Positions 38,892 to 51,787 of a stretch of 64,000 nt of DNA are shown piece by piece. Below the pieces are notes generated by a model. That model searched no databases. It was not told the origin of the DNA and saw only the letters and a program-made list of their open reading frames with translations. A program made the position numbers and the translations under genes. The DNA is taken from assembly GCA_018105865.1 (NCBI GenBank), contig CM030834.1, positions 15,741,719 through 15,805,718 of the forward strand. The letters run 5' to 3'. The DNA comes from Metaphire vulgaris. Its lineage: Eukaryota > Annelida > Clitellata > Crassiclitellata > Megascolecidae. Within the stretch, counting starts at the first letter, position 1; every line of letters begins with the position of its first letter.

Positions 38892-40414
38892 GCCGTGTCA
38901 ATGATAGATCGGATAAAGCAGACATCTAAATGAAAATATAAACAATGAAAATATAAACACACTGAAATGATCCAGGCATTCCAGAAATAGCGTTGTGTCC
39001 ATTGCCATTGATGCTTTTGCTGAATCATAAGTTTGCTGTTGAATCATAAAAGCGCATTGATACTGAGGGCATAAAAATTTGCGCAACTATTCATTAAAGA
39101 TATAGATTATTAAATAACAACTGCATGTCAAACTTTTTCAAACCCCTCTCCCTCTTTTGCTGACGTAGGCTAATTAATGGACAGCCCCAAACTAAAACAA
39201 ATGGCTAGAAGCCTAGAACTATACAAATGACAGGGTTTTCCAGTTGGCATTAAGCACTATAGTGAAAAAGTTTCGAACGAGAAGCAATTTAGACGGTCAG
39301 CTATCGATTGGATGTTTTGGCCTATTTCGCTTATGGTTTTCTAATACTTGCTTAACCCATAACTGTTTTCCTATTAGCAATATACACGGAACCATTAATA
39401 ATGGCGCTGTCCGATTTATTTCGTGAATGTATATAATGATTAAGATAGAACGACAAATGCGCAAGCAGACACAAAAACACACATACACACACAATATGCA
39501 CACACACATACACACACACATGCGCGCACATGCAGTGGCGTCGCGCAGAAATTTGGGGGGAATGTCCATTCCCGACGTGGAAAAGTCTCACGAGCAAAAA
39601 AGGGTCAGCTCCAGGGACGAAGTAAGACATACTGTGTCCTTAACTCCTGAAACAGTTTCACGAGCAAAAAAGATCAGCGTCGGTTTAATGAGACAAAGAA
39701 AGTAATTTATTTCAATTACTTTGCGCCCCAAAACTTTTTGGGAGATGCCCAGGCATCCCCAGGATATAAAATCTTATATTGAAACTCTATTGTATCTTCA
39801 AATAGGCCTACACACATGTATAGAGACGCGAGTGATAAATATTTAAAGAGAACGGTTTTCTCGAGGTTTCATCAAGTCGCAACATTTTGATGGCGATATT
39901 TATATAGGAGCGAATCGAATGTACTGAAGTCAGTGTTTTATTCAGGTCTGTTAGGGGGAGATCCCCCTCAAAACACCCGAAAAATTTTCCCCACCAAAAT
40001 GTCAACAGTGACCAAAATTTCTGCATTGAACTGTGTCTCTTACCCTACAGCCAAGTCAATTTGTCTCCCTCTAAGGTCTGAGGTCTGGATAAAACAATGG
40101 TTGAAGTTGTTTGTTGGTTTAGCAGATAAATGCAAAAGAAAATAATGACCGAGGCAGAGAAAAAGTCGTTGAGAAAAGAGAAATCAGTTGTTTTTATATG
40201 AACCGCTTGCTACGCCAATTCATAACTTACATTAATTACAACTGCCACATGCTTGGAACAAATAATTTATGTTAGGTTTGTCAAAAAGCTTCCACGTATC
40301 AATAAATCCGATACAGACGCAAGGCGTATACATTCGTGGTTGATCCATCTGATGTATGCATGGTCATGGTCTTATAATGAGACATCTGCCACAAAGGTTT
40401 GATCTAGCAAGGCT

Positions 40415-40487
<73 letters not shown>

Positions 40488-41464
40488 GAGCATTTCTAGA
40501 GCGCAAATAATCGCAAAGCAGCAAATGCATACAGACCATGGAAGTCTAGATTAAGCTTAATCTATAGGCTTCCATGATACAGACCCATTCACTCACGTAT
40601 AGACCTACATTTAGTCATACCTACAGTATGTAGTATGTAGATGAGACACAATACCTACAGTATTGTGTCTCATCGATGTTCAAAGTTCAAAATATCCAAT
40701 TAATCAGACAGAGAAATCAGAGGGTTTTCCAATTTCTAACCCAGAAGGGCGCAGACAAACTGGGTAATTGGGCATACAGACTATAATACGGTAGGCCTAT
40801 GCAGAATTTCGATGCTAGGCATAATAAACATCGGGCATGCATTAGAATGCATTAGAATACTTAAAATGTTAGGTCTATCAATTATAGCTATAGGCCTATA
40901 GGTTTAGACTGCGTTATAACACATATGTTGGATGCACAGAGATTATAACGTACACTGTAACAGAAAAGACTGCGTTCTGAATCAATTAAATTCGTATACA
41001 GTACACAGTTATTTAATGAGTCTTGATATCTATACTTGTATGTTGTACTTACTGGTGAGCCGAGGATCGGACCCGGCTGCTGCGTACCAGGGGCTCGTGG
41101 TAGAATTGCGGACTCCTTGCATCGGATTGGCGGAGTTGTAATGGGTGAGCTCCGAACCGGGGCAGTACTGGGTGGCAAAAGACGAGGCGGCAGAGGGGTG
41201 ATGATGATGTCCGGTTAACTGATGATGAACGTAGCCGTGATAGGGACTGGTCATCGCCCCATTCATCTGCCCCATCGGGTTCATCAGGCCGACCGGAGGA
41301 CTGACCGCTTGAGGAGGGTATTGAGGAGAACAGTAGAACAGTTCGGTCGCAGAGCCGCCGACGACAACGAGACCTCTTCTCGCGTAAGCGTCCTCGTCGA
41401 GGATGTCGTGGACCGTAAACGAAGTCTGATTCTGCTGCTGCTGCTGTTTTGCACTCAAGGACAT
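37374..41464 (-). CDS. Nkx2.1: NK2-class homeobox transcription factor, Nkx2.1/Nkx2.4
   Basis: Two exons, 41464-41053 and 38299-37374, join in phase 1 (donor CACCA|gtaagt, acceptor cattatag|TATCG) to give 445 aa. The start ATG at 41464 is the first after an in-frame TGA. MSLSAKQ aligns with the vertebrate MSMSPKH start. The TN motif TSFTVHDIL is at residues 14-22. [12 protein letters not shown] and ISRLMG span the junction exactly as in vertebrate Nkx2.1. The homeodomain is at 193-252, with W240, Q242, N243 and the NK2 hallmark Tyr54 (Y246). The NK2-specific domain [14 protein letters not shown] lies near 278-291, and the C-terminus LFNGRAW matches vertebrate LLYGRTW. It is a nuclear factor; family members bind CAAGTG cores and pattern foregut/pharynx and ventral forebrain. 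The 2.75-kb intron holds an AT palindrome, an ATT array and a MITE. An ancestral Nkx2.1/2.4 orthology is likely. Confidence 0.95.
38767..38819. repeat. 53-bp near-perfect AT-rich palindrome
   Basis: The arms 38767-38792 and 38794-38819 (26 bp each) are reverse complements around a single central base, with GTACA next to the centre. It lies in the Nkx2.1 intron, just before an (AT)n run at 38849-38890. It may be a cruciform-forming relic. Confidence 0.75.
39535..39770. mobile_element. probable MITE fragment (CAGTGGCGTCGCG end)
   Basis: It starts CAGTGGCGTCGCGCAG and contains two CACGAGCAAAAAAG motifs like those in the elements at 3232 and 58132. The right end near GCCCAGGCATCCCCAGG is uncertain and no duplication was seen. 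It lies in the Nkx2.1 intron, preceded by a CA-rich tract at about 39478-39530. Confidence 0.45.
39931..40099. mobile_element. MITE, CAGTGTTTTTCCAG family, copy 2
   Basis: This 169-bp element has ends CAGTGTTTTATTCAGG and TGGATAAAACAATG. The flanks ACTGAAGT and GTTGAAGT agree at 6 of 8 positions. It lies in the Nkx2.1 intron. Confidence 0.65.
40418..40486. repeat. (ATT)n microsatellite
   Basis: About 23 uninterrupted ATT units in the Nkx2.1 intron. Confidence 0.95.
40640..40674. repeat. 15-bp inverted repeat with 5-bp loop
   Basis: GATGAGACACAATAC at 40640-40654 and its perfect complement at 40660-40674 flank CTACA. A second, imperfect palindrome centred on AAGCTT lies just upstream at about 40537-40577. 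Confidence 0.7.
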
Positions 41465-41526
41465 GACACAAGAGCGCTCGCAGAAGTGGTATCTCGTGCC
41501 GGGTCCCCGCAAGACGTTGTTCCAGG

Positions 41527-41741
41527 TCACTTGAGAACGGTTCTTCTCTCCGTCGGATGAGCTTCACAGTCATTCGCTGTACAGCGTCCGTCCCTCTCTG
41601 TTCCTTGAACGCTCTTGCCTCTCTCTCCTCTAAGGACTCTCTTACGGATAGAACTACAAGAGCCGCTCGATGGTTAAGTCGGCTTCTGCCCAATTATCGC
41701 CTCAAGTGTGACGCTGACAAGCGCCCACCTTAGCCCCGCCC
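41527..41741. promoter_or_regulatory. Nkx2.1 proximal promoter with NK2-type sites and GC box
   Basis: TCACTTGAG at 41527-41535 and TCAAGTG at 41702-41708 both contain the CAAGTG core preferred by NK2-class homeodomains. They lie 63 and 238 bp upstream of the ATG. A GC box GCCCCGCCC lies at 41733-41741. Autoregulation is a reasonable inference only. Confidence 0.35.
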
Positions 41742-42938
41742 ACTGGGCGGTACTCAAGACGGTCTTGTGACAGCAGAACAATCAATCAGAAACGTCATGG
41801 GCGCAGAGTAACCACCGGGAAACAATGGGCTGTTGGGCGTGGCTGAATCCACAAGTTCTCTTCTCTTCTCTACAGTGTGCTACATTAGGCATATCTCATT
41901 TGAGATAGAAATGGTCGGATTCTTTAATCGGCAAATGGGCCTAGTCTACTGTATCTCCTCAAATATCAATCTAGGAAACCTCCATTACTTCCATGCGTGC
42001 GATCGATTAATACAGTATTTAGGTATCGTATTTTTCAAGTTCTGTCAAATTTTTCGCCATTTCAGCAGCTCGTATAATTCCTTTAATTTTATTCTGTTAG
42101 TTCAAAAATCAAACGTGCTCGGTAAGTAGCGAATGTAGCGAATAACTTCCAGCAAGTTGCGGGAAATAGACATTTGTTATTGGAGACTGGGTTGAATCTG
42201 GTGGTAGCGATGGCCCACCCCGAAACTTTTGACCCTCATAGGGCCTCGAATGGCCAAACATCAAAGAACATTAAAGTGAATGAAATATTATAGAATCGCC
42301 AATATAACCAACAATCGGCAGTGATTTTTACTCAGATAATAAAAATATGCGCAATTTATTTTAAAAATAAGTTATATATATGCCATATCAACCGAGGCAA
42401 TACTAAGTCTCTAGAAGTCCAGCTATTGAGCTGCAATTAATTTTCATAGATTGTAAATTTGCAAATTAAGCGGTTCATTTACAATTTGGTTGATTTGCAA
42501 TCAGCATGATTATGCTGTATTGTCAAAAATTTAACGGGCTGATCATTGTAATGAGCTAAAAAGAAAAGAAGAGATTGGAAACATTTTTCATCTATAGCTA
42601 TTGCAACAATTAGCCGGCAGAGAGACAAGATGATGATGATATTGATGGTGATTGATATTATTAGCCTACATAATGAACATCACGATGATCACGATGCATA
42701 GAGCTGACGATGCCTCGAACAGTAACCTATCTTTGCTCAAAACTGCCTCAAGTTTCAATTAGTTTTTCTGAAAGGTGTGCGTTAAGTGTTATTATTACTT
42801 AACTTCTTATTAGTATTAATTGAGTGATTTCTTCATGTACGAATATATGCAGATGTGCCTATGTTCAACGATTCTGCGCGTATATATTCACATACTTTTA
42901 TGCACGTTAACTTACAGGAATGTACGGCTTATAAGTTT

Positions 42939-42987
<49 letters not shown>

Positions 42988-43903
42988 CCTACTGTGTGTA
43001 TATATACACATACATACATGAATACATGGGCATAGCCATATAGGCTTCTATTTTATGCCTATATCTTTGCGAAAACACTCATGACACATTCTTTGTATCA
43101 CCATGACGACGGGTTAAATTTCAGAATTGACAGCAAACTCAATTTGGCAGAAAGTGACTCAACAGGATATGACGCAGTCACCTGCTTCGTATGCCTACAC
43201 ATTAGGTTGACCCTTACCCACGTATGGAACCCTGCGATTTCTGAATAGGAGATAGGGCTGTCCATGCAAAATACAAAATATAGAGCTTGGCGTCAAACGA
43301 AGCGTGTTTACGGAAACACATCGCCGGTTACAGGGTCGAACCAAGGTCGACGGGTGCAGTTATCTAGGGTTCGAGGACTCGGTTGTTCACGTGTCTGCCA
43401 GAGCGGAAAAATTATGGCAGCATGTAGAAACTGTGGAGGAGTATATATCGAGGCACAGTTTTAGACATCTTCCTCTTTGAGCCAAATTAACGTCTCTGTT
43501 GCATCAATTCGTAGTCTATACGCAACGAAGTATAATATAGTACATAGTCCAACTTTTAACAACTCTGAGAAAGAAATTGGGAAAATCGACAGAGCACACC
43601 CGGTCGCGTGCACACGTATACAGTACCCTATACATGTAGTGGATAGAAAGTGTATAGCCTACGTCTATCTGATTCTGATAGAGGATTAGAATAGCCTCAG
43701 GTGGGCGACAGAGGTCATGCCCTATAGGATTTCTCTTTGCGAAGGAAGTATTTGCTAAAGTGATCAGATCAGACACCGATGGAAGAGTGATATACTAATA
43801 TGCTATTGAAATCGTGATCGGAGGAATCGAACAGACAACTAGCCTGCATGTGTAAAAGACCGGAAAGAACGCCTTTAAGCAATCTTAAAGACGCAATAAA
43901 CGG

Positions 43904-43959
<56 letters not shown>

Positions 43960-44184
43960 CCTATATGCAAATGTGGATTCCTGATTCCAGTAAGCCACCT
44001 TGACCCCGATTATGGAGAAACTGCCTTCCAGGCGAGCGAATGGCTGGACCCCCACTGAGCCCTTTGCAGATATATCCACTACGGCGCTCAATTAGTGATT
44101 GCTTTTCGCTTCCAATTCGCCGGCGAATCGGGCAAAACTCCAACAAGCTCCATCCATGGAAGACAAGACGGATAAGGAGAGGAC

Positions 44185-44235
<51 letters not shown>

Positions 44236-44896
44236 CGAAGACGACGTCGAGGAGAAGAATTAAGAAGCGCATTTCACCGGAAATGATCGGTTAACGCGAT
44301 TCGTGGTGGAGTGACTGCAGTTGACATCATGCGGTACAACGACGAACAGGGAATTGGTTCATCTGCATGGGAAGAATATATTTACAGTACACATATACAA
44401 AATGGGGGAGGGCTGGTTTGGGATAGAGCCGAACGAGTTGAGGCTATAGTGAAAGAGACTTAAGAAGCTTCGCGGACCGTCGACGACCGCCAGACGGACG
44501 GAAGATGGCGCTAATGAGGCTCATCAAGAACAGGGAACAAGCGTTGAAAGTGAAAGCAAGTGTTGAGTGGCGCAGTTAACGAGTAATTCACGCAATAGAT
44601 AAAGCACAATTATATATTGACTACAGTAGACCCTATAGCGAATCAATACATATATAGGATTTTGTTAGCCAATTATCAGATCTCTTTTCATTCGAGAATA
44701 CTGAGCGTTGCCCATCGGAAGCGATAATCGCCTTCGATATAAACCCAGTCTGTCTTCTGTGCAAAGCGACTAGCGCAGTAAAAAATAAAAATAACATTAC
44801 TGATGCGAAGTCTATTTGTGTGCAATACGGAGAATGAATGCTTACTCATCTGTTTGTCCATTCATCAATCCGTTTATCAAAAACTAAGCAATCTGT

Positions 44897-44955
<59 letters not shown>

Positions 44956-45067
44956 ACACACACACACACACACACACACTCTCTCTCTAATTAAATAATA
45001 TTTCTTATATTTATGCACTTTATGCTTTCCTTTCAGACGTTTAGCCACAGTGTTCTCTCGATTTCAG

Positions 45068-45341
45068 TCTTCCTCGCATAGATGAGGTGGTGGGATTCTT
45101 GACAAGTGTTCTTTGTTCAACAATTCAAGTTGATCAGATGCTAAGGAAAATCACCATTGAACTAATCAGCGTAAACAACTGCTCGAGTTTAATGCCGGAA
45201 GTTATTTTGGAAGAAATAACGGAGAAATTATGTGAAATATTGCTGCGGCTGGTAGAGACGAGCGCTTTCTACTTGCGAAACATGCGTCGAAATTTTGAAT
45301 TACAAGTTGAGACGTTTAAAACAGTAGCTATCGTCATTTGA
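45068..45341 (+). CDS. candidate terminal exon of unknown protein
   Basis: After a good acceptor (ctctcgatttcag, ending 45067), an open frame of about 90 codons runs to TGA at 45339-45341. It reads LPRIDEVVGFLTSVLC, then MLRKITIELISV and EEITEKLCEILLRLVE, a helical, Leu/Ile/Glu-rich sequence unlike the repeat-derived frames nearby. The first base completes a codon from an upstream exon that I could not locate. It resembles no family I can name. It may be the last exon of a divergent gene, a relic, or chance. Confidence 0.25.
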
Positions 45342-45760
45342 AAGACTCGGACAAGGACTTGATCGAGCGAATCGAAGGCGATGACCGAAGTGACCGCGAT
45401 TATGATTTCGGGTTGACCCAGTGCCAGTGGTCAGGACTCAGGAGGTCAACACGGTCAGGTATTCAGTCATCGTTTCATCCAATCAACATGACGCCGGCTC
45501 AAAGCATCAGTGGAAGTGATCTCATCAGAGCGTTATTGTTTCTCGTCTCTTTCTCCTGCAGAATCCGCGGATTAATTAAAAATCAAAGCAACGTTAAGAT
45601 CACATCCTGGCTTTTCCTTCGTTATATAAGCGAAACGTGTCTGCATACAGTACATAGACCTATAACGGAACAATGACCTGAATGGCGCAATTATATGGTT
45701 ACGACCTATATGATAACGTTTGGTTGACTGACTGAATATAAAAGAGACAACGTACGAATC

Positions 45761-45923
45761 CAGTGTTTTTTCCAGGCCTGTTAAGGGTTGGGATTCCCCC
45801 TCCAAAAAACCTTCAAAATCCCCCAAAATCCCAGCATTTAATTTTTTGGCATCGAACTGCGTCTCTTCTCATCCAACCAAGTCAGTCCCACTCCCGAAGG
45901 CCTGGAGCCTGAATAAAACACTG
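45761..45923. mobile_element. MITE, CAGTGTTTTTCCAG family, copy 3
   Basis: This 163-bp element has ends CAGTGTTTTTTCCAGGCCTG and GAATAAAACACTG. The flanks TACGAATC and GGCGAATC agree at 6 of 8 positions. Confidence 0.7.
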
Positions 45924-46959
45924 GGCGAATCTGTCGGAACATTATTCGCTACATGATTATTTCACCAAATATAGGTGAATTGTCTACCGATGAATCAATT
46001 CGTCAATGTGTAAATTACAGTGCGTGTCGATACATGGAAACACATTTTTTATACTTGACAGACCTTTGCCAGCCACGACACGACCGCTGTGACCCAGACT
46101 ATTTCTCAGGAATTTGCTTGGGGGGAGGGGGTGTAGGAAAATCCCTGCATGCCGCTGTCTTAGATAAACGCCATATCAACGCGCCTATTCAAGCAACATC
46201 AGAGAGTTTCTCTACGTCGAATGAAATGTAACGGAATTAGATAGAATTCATTCAGGTCGACGGAAAATATTTTAAAGAATCATACTTTAATCATAGCGCA
46301 ATAATTAGGCTAAGTCAGCCAGTGATCATCAGATTTTGTGGGATCTCCGCGGTTATTCGTTGTTATTAATGCATTCAATGCCAAGCGTACGTTAAACGCC
46401 ATTCGATTTAGAAATAAAACACTCCGACTCCCTTTGGCGCCATTTTAGTGGAAAATCCCACTCAGTTTAGTCCGCTTATAATGCCATTCACATTTTATTG
46501 ACAGAGACTGAGAAATTCTTCAGATGAGTGCCCTGTCGAAAAATCGTGGCCACTGTTGAAAGCATAATTGCGTCCATCTGACAAATGAACCCATGGTAAC
46601 TAAATTTTCCGTTAAGTTTAAGCCAAAGGAATTCTATCACATTCGTACCGTGATTGATGTTTGCATGCTGACAGTTTGAGCACTTGTACTGTATATGATT
46701 CGCCATGATTCCTGTCACCAAGCTGGACATTGCTTCACACATTGATTTGTTTATATTTTATATTTTCTTGCCCCGTCTCTTTTTACCCCTCTGAGCACTG
46801 TCACCATATCTTGCATATAAGAGCGTTCTTGCTTGCAAAATAGAGACCCCCGCTTTCAACGCATTCTATTTACTCGGTTCCTCTCCATCTGAATTCACTT
46901 TTCCCGTTCTCTTTGTTCGTAACTTCTCCTTTCGCGAATAATGTCCATTTTCAACAACC

Positions 46960-47420
46960 GAATAAGTCTCTGCGACGACAAGCAGCCGTCTGAAGCGCCC
47001 TCGAGTTCGACCGACTCCAGCTGACGCCGCCTCTAGGCTCCCCTACCGCCGCCGCCGCGGCCGCGCCGAGCCGGTCGTATACTCCCGTTCCCCAGAATCG
47101 GTCCCTAGAAGCTAGGCACCTTCCGCGCGTAGCTCCTATAGGGACCGTGGCGTCTTGAAGAGCCAGCCGCCCCGCTGCCCGCGAATTCGAGTGGCTCTCT
47201 CCGTCGGTCGGCGATTCTGCCACACAGAGTAGCGCAGACCAACCAGACTCCGCCGCAGGACAACTCTACCACTCTGCAGCTCTCAGAACGCCAAAATTGG
47301 CCGCGTGAATCGACGGGGCAGCGCCGTTACTCCAGCCAATTTGCGCCGTAATCCACTACGATCCTCCTGCCCGACCGACCGCGTCCGCTGCGTTTGACTC
47401 AAGTTGGGCGTCGATGGTCC
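46960..47420. other. CpG-rich patch
   Basis: This stretch has many CpG dinucleotides and GCCGCCGCCGCGGCCGCG near 47046-47065, in clear contrast with the AT-rich surroundings. A 91-codon frame on the minus strand starts at GTG and resembles nothing known. It may be a promoter or an untranslated first exon. Confidence 0.4.
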
Positions 47421-47530
47421 TTGTACAGAACGGACGCTTCTCGACAAATCATTAGGACGATGAAAGACTCCGACCGAAAGAGACCAACTTCAACCGTCGC
47501 CGGCGAATTATGATGGGGTCGGTAACTCCG

Positions 47531-47718
<188 letters not shown>

Positions 47719-48480
47719 CCCTCTCATTCTCTCCCTCTCTCCTCTCTCTCCCTCTTCCCCTCTCTCCCCTCTCTCCATCGATTATTCTTGTTGCTGTGTC
47801 TTTCTTTGTACCTTTGGACGTTCGACCCGATATCTTTATGTGTATCAGAATTTCTCGACATCTGCGATTCATGATGGAACACGTATTAATACAGTGTATT
47901 AATATAATGACGTATTAATACGTCAGAGAACATACTGTAGGATTGGATGAGATGAGGTGGGACAGTACTGTTCCGTCCCATCCCATGGGACTCATGGAAC
48001 AGAGCTACTCTTTTATTTTTACCTTTTTTATGCTTTTACCCTTCTTTTCTTCATATGTTCATAATATTTGCTTCTATATTTTGTGGCGGGACATAAAAGT
48101 CATTATATAGAGTTAATAAATTCCGTCGTTTTACATGTATCTTTGTACATGTAGCTCTATTTGGTAGACATTAAACCTAAGTTTTCAGACATTTCATAAT
48201 TCATAATTCGAGTTGAACTGTATTACACATGATTAATATTTCATATTAATATTATAATGGGACTCCCATGGGACGACGGGATGGGATGGGACAGGCTTAA
48301 ATTGCCATGGGATGGGATGGGAATGGGACAGAAAAATCTATCCCATGGACAAGCCTGCTGATATGTCATACAATGCAATACAGTACAATATCTCTTTATT
48401 TTAATCAACTTTGACAAAACGTTAGGTCAAAACAATCTACTTATCTTTTATCGGCAGACTTTCCCAAGATGTCAAACAAG

Positions 48481-49070
48481 CAGGGCGCGATTTGCGAGGG
48501 GGAAGGGGGAAGAATATTCCCCCCACTGCCCAACTGTATTCCCCCTACTGCTACATTCCCCACTACTACATCCCCCCACTGCTACATTTCCCAACAACTA
48601 CATCCCCCCAAGCTCGACATAATAAGGATTATGTTAATGAGCATTTAAATTGTATCGAAGATGTCCGTAAACAAAATAGTTGATATTCGATATTTCAGGC
48701 AGTTTTGAGAATTGAGACGCAAATTTTTCAGCGTATATTCTCTGTTTATTGTGTAAACTGTGTGCCAAATTTCATGTTCATAGCATATCAAATGACTATG
48801 GTTGCTAAGCACTTTCTATGCCACGTACAACTGCGAACGTTTTTACGCGTTTTCTCGATTTAACATTTTGCAGGGTGATGTTGTTTAAACTGCTGTATTT
48901 CTGTCAGAAATTGTGATAAAAATGTAGTTGAGGTATCGTTAGAAACTAGACAATTTGCAGATTATTCTTATGTAAATATCTCAAAAATACCAAAAATGTG
49001 TTTAAGGGCCATTTTGCTGGAGCGGGTCACATATCCCTCCCTACTGCTCCAGGTCACAAATCGCACCCTG
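48481..49070. mobile_element. 590-bp MITE with perfect 8-bp TSD (CAGGGCGCGATTTG ends)
   Basis: It begins CAGGGCGCGATTTGCGA and ends CACAAATCGCACCCTG. CAAACAAG is duplicated exactly at 48473-48480 and 49071-49078. It has C-rich subterminal repeats (CCCCCACTGCTACATTCCCC type) and no transposase. A hAT-like origin is inferred. Confidence 0.9.
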
Positions 49071-49156
49071 CAAACAAGTTCTGTTAAGCTCACGAGATGG
49101 CGCCTGCTGTAAATGGTCGAAAACGCTTTTTAAAAATAATTAACAATAGCAGTAAT

Positions 49157-49173
49157 AATAATAATAATAATAA

Positions 49174-49227
<54 letters not shown>

Positions 49228-49248
49228 CAGCAGCAGCAGCAGTAGGCC

Positions 49249-49344
<96 letters not shown>
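49157..49344. repeat. compound (AAT)n/(AGT)n/(AGC)n microsatellite
   Basis: AAT, AGT, AGC and again AAT blocks follow each other. TAGGCCTA sits at the AGC/AAT junction (49242-49249). A second AAT array at about 49845-49917 likewise ends in TAGGCCTA. Confidence 0.95.
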
Positions 49345-49843
49345 GATTTAAAGTGGTTTAGGAGGCTAAATAAGCCTGTGTGAAAACCATTTTTTGAGGC
49401 CACATCAGATAGCAACATTCAAACGTCGTCCTCATTTTGTCAGTGAAGAGTTCTTACAAATGCACGAATTTAGAAAATTGACTCGCTGTTAATTAAATGG
49501 TCCCATTTTGACCTCGCAACGCACAAATACAAGCGCCGGCTTGGACACCGTTTCCAAATTCATGGATTACAACGACGATTGTTGTGTCGTAAGTTAGTTT
49601 CTACTAATAGAAAATAGAAAATATATTGAAAGTAAAGAGGATCATCCTATGGTTAATTTTTTAAAGCAGGAGATGAAGCAAAAACATTTGAAATTTCAAA
49701 TTTTCACTCATCCGACGATTTAAGATAACTTAAGAAGTAGGCCTTAGTTTACAGTATAGTTGCAACCATTATGCATTCAGTCAGACGCTGTGATTTGGCT
49801 GCTAGAGTTATGTCTGTTGCGGTCACAACATCAATGGCTTATC

Positions 49844-49918
<75 letters not shown>

Positions 49919-50081
49919 GGCCTAACAACAACAACAATAATAATAATTTTTGCCATCGGTACTTCGTCCTTGAGGGACTTATGAATAAAGTATCCGGATA
50001 CACATAATATTATAATATACAATAATTATGATAGAATATTAAATGAAACAAGCCAGTCACTCATTAAGCAACCTTCAGACA

Positions 50082-51751
50082 CTAATCTTCGCGACCAATC
50101 CAAGACAATGCATCGTCCATTGAGGGTCCTTGCACTTCGGTTGACGCTGTGCTGTCGCTCAGATAGCTGCGCGACGTCACCGGATCTCCGTCAACGCTGA
50201 CGTCAGGATGGACGATTATCGGAATCGGCGGTGACGTCACCGCGCTGTCAAGACGCCCTGACGTCGTCGTCGCTGCGTCGCGGACGGCGACGCGGCCATT
50301 TTGAAGAAGCATGGCGACGATCTTCTCGAGCTGGACGTCGATGCGGTTGAGTTTCTTGTGAACTTCGCCGAGTTCAGAGTTCAGTTCGTTTCTAATGTCG
50401 TTCAGACCGGCCACGAACAGACACGGATCTCCCCCTCCTCCTCCTCCTCCACCTCCTCCACTTCCTCCTCCGACCGTCGTGGTAGCAGCAGGGGCATCAG
50501 CGCCGGTCGTTGCCGCCGCCGACGAAGATTCGCTGCAGGGTCGGTGAGAGCGAAGCATCAGCCGACTCTCCTCTCGGCGGTCTTCCTCTCTCTGGCAGTT
50601 GTCCAGTTTCATTTCGACCGTCTTCGTTTCCGGCGGAATCTCCGTCGTTCGCTGGGTCGCCATCCAGTCCGGCTGCTTCCGGTGGTTGTTCAGCAGCAGC
50701 GGCGGCGGCGATCCGTCCGCCGGGTCCTGCAGCACGTTGCTGATGCTCTGGCTACCTCCGTCCGGTGAACCGTTCTTGACCTGGAGAAGATTGCTGAATG
50801 TCTTATTTGGCGGAGATAGCTTCGTCCTCGGAGCAACAGCGGCGACAGCAGCAGCAGCAGTCTGCCCCGAATCTTTGTTCGAGTTATTGAGGGGCACTTG
50901 GATGCAAGAGGCGTTAGCGCCGTTGTTTCCGTCGTCTGACAGGGGGGATATCGCCTGCCGGAGTTTACCCCACCTGGAGGCGGCGGGCGAAGCGTTGTTT
51001 CTCGTGAACTGGTTCGTCGGTTTCGTCGGGTCGACCTTGACGACGGCCTTTCCTCCGTTCTGGTCGACTGGTTCTCCTCCGGTAGTACGTATATTGTTGT
51101 TGTTCGGCTGGGTGAACTCGTTCCGGTTGCGTACGTCGTCCGAATCCTGTCCGTCCGATGACGTCATATTGACTGACGTAATCATTCGACCGCAGCTCTG
51201 TTTGCGCAGGCGCGAGATGAGCTTGCGGACCGGGTGGTCCTGGGAAAATTCCATCGGAGGATCGTTCTTGATTCGTTCTGCCAGTTCTTTCTCTCGAATC
51301 ACGTCGGCAACTTTTCGAAAAATCATCTTAAAATAATTAATATTTATAAATAGAATCTTATCGCCATCGATGAGAAAATCAGGCTGAAATTCATACAACC
51401 TTGCATTTGCAAATTGCATTTGCATCATACACTTAATAAAACTGAAATTATTCACTATAAACTATAATATGCTATATATATATATTTATATATTTTATTT
51501 ATATATATTATATATAATCACATGCAATTAAGTTAAGCACACACACATGCACACACATACACTTTTGGGAAAAAACCGTTGAAGCGTTTATGATTTATTG
51601 ACATAAAAAGGATGAACAGATCGAAATCAGAATTGCGATGGCATATTATTTGAAGCTTTAGGTCCTAACGCATTCTCAAAAGAGTTTGTTGGATTTCATC
51701 AAAATTTGTGCAAAACCTGCTTAAAAATTTGACAGCTGTAGAAGTTTCGTG

Positions 51752-51787
<36 letters not shown>

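Noticed and set aside
43320..43400. Possible tRNA on the minus strand (GGTTCGACCCTG)
   Set aside because: The B-box-like match is imperfect and no acceptor or anticodon stem could be folded around it.
46951..47223. 91-codon minus-strand frame in the CpG-rich patch
   Set aside because: It starts at GTG and has no recognisable domain. GC-rich DNA with few stops explains it.
49097..50022. Poly-Asn, poly-Ser and poly-Ile open frames
   Set aside because: These come from AAT/AGT/AGC microsatellites and lack splice or start context.
50301..51336. Plus-strand open frames of 155 and 245 codons
   Set aside because: They are antisense shadows of the last EAG exon.
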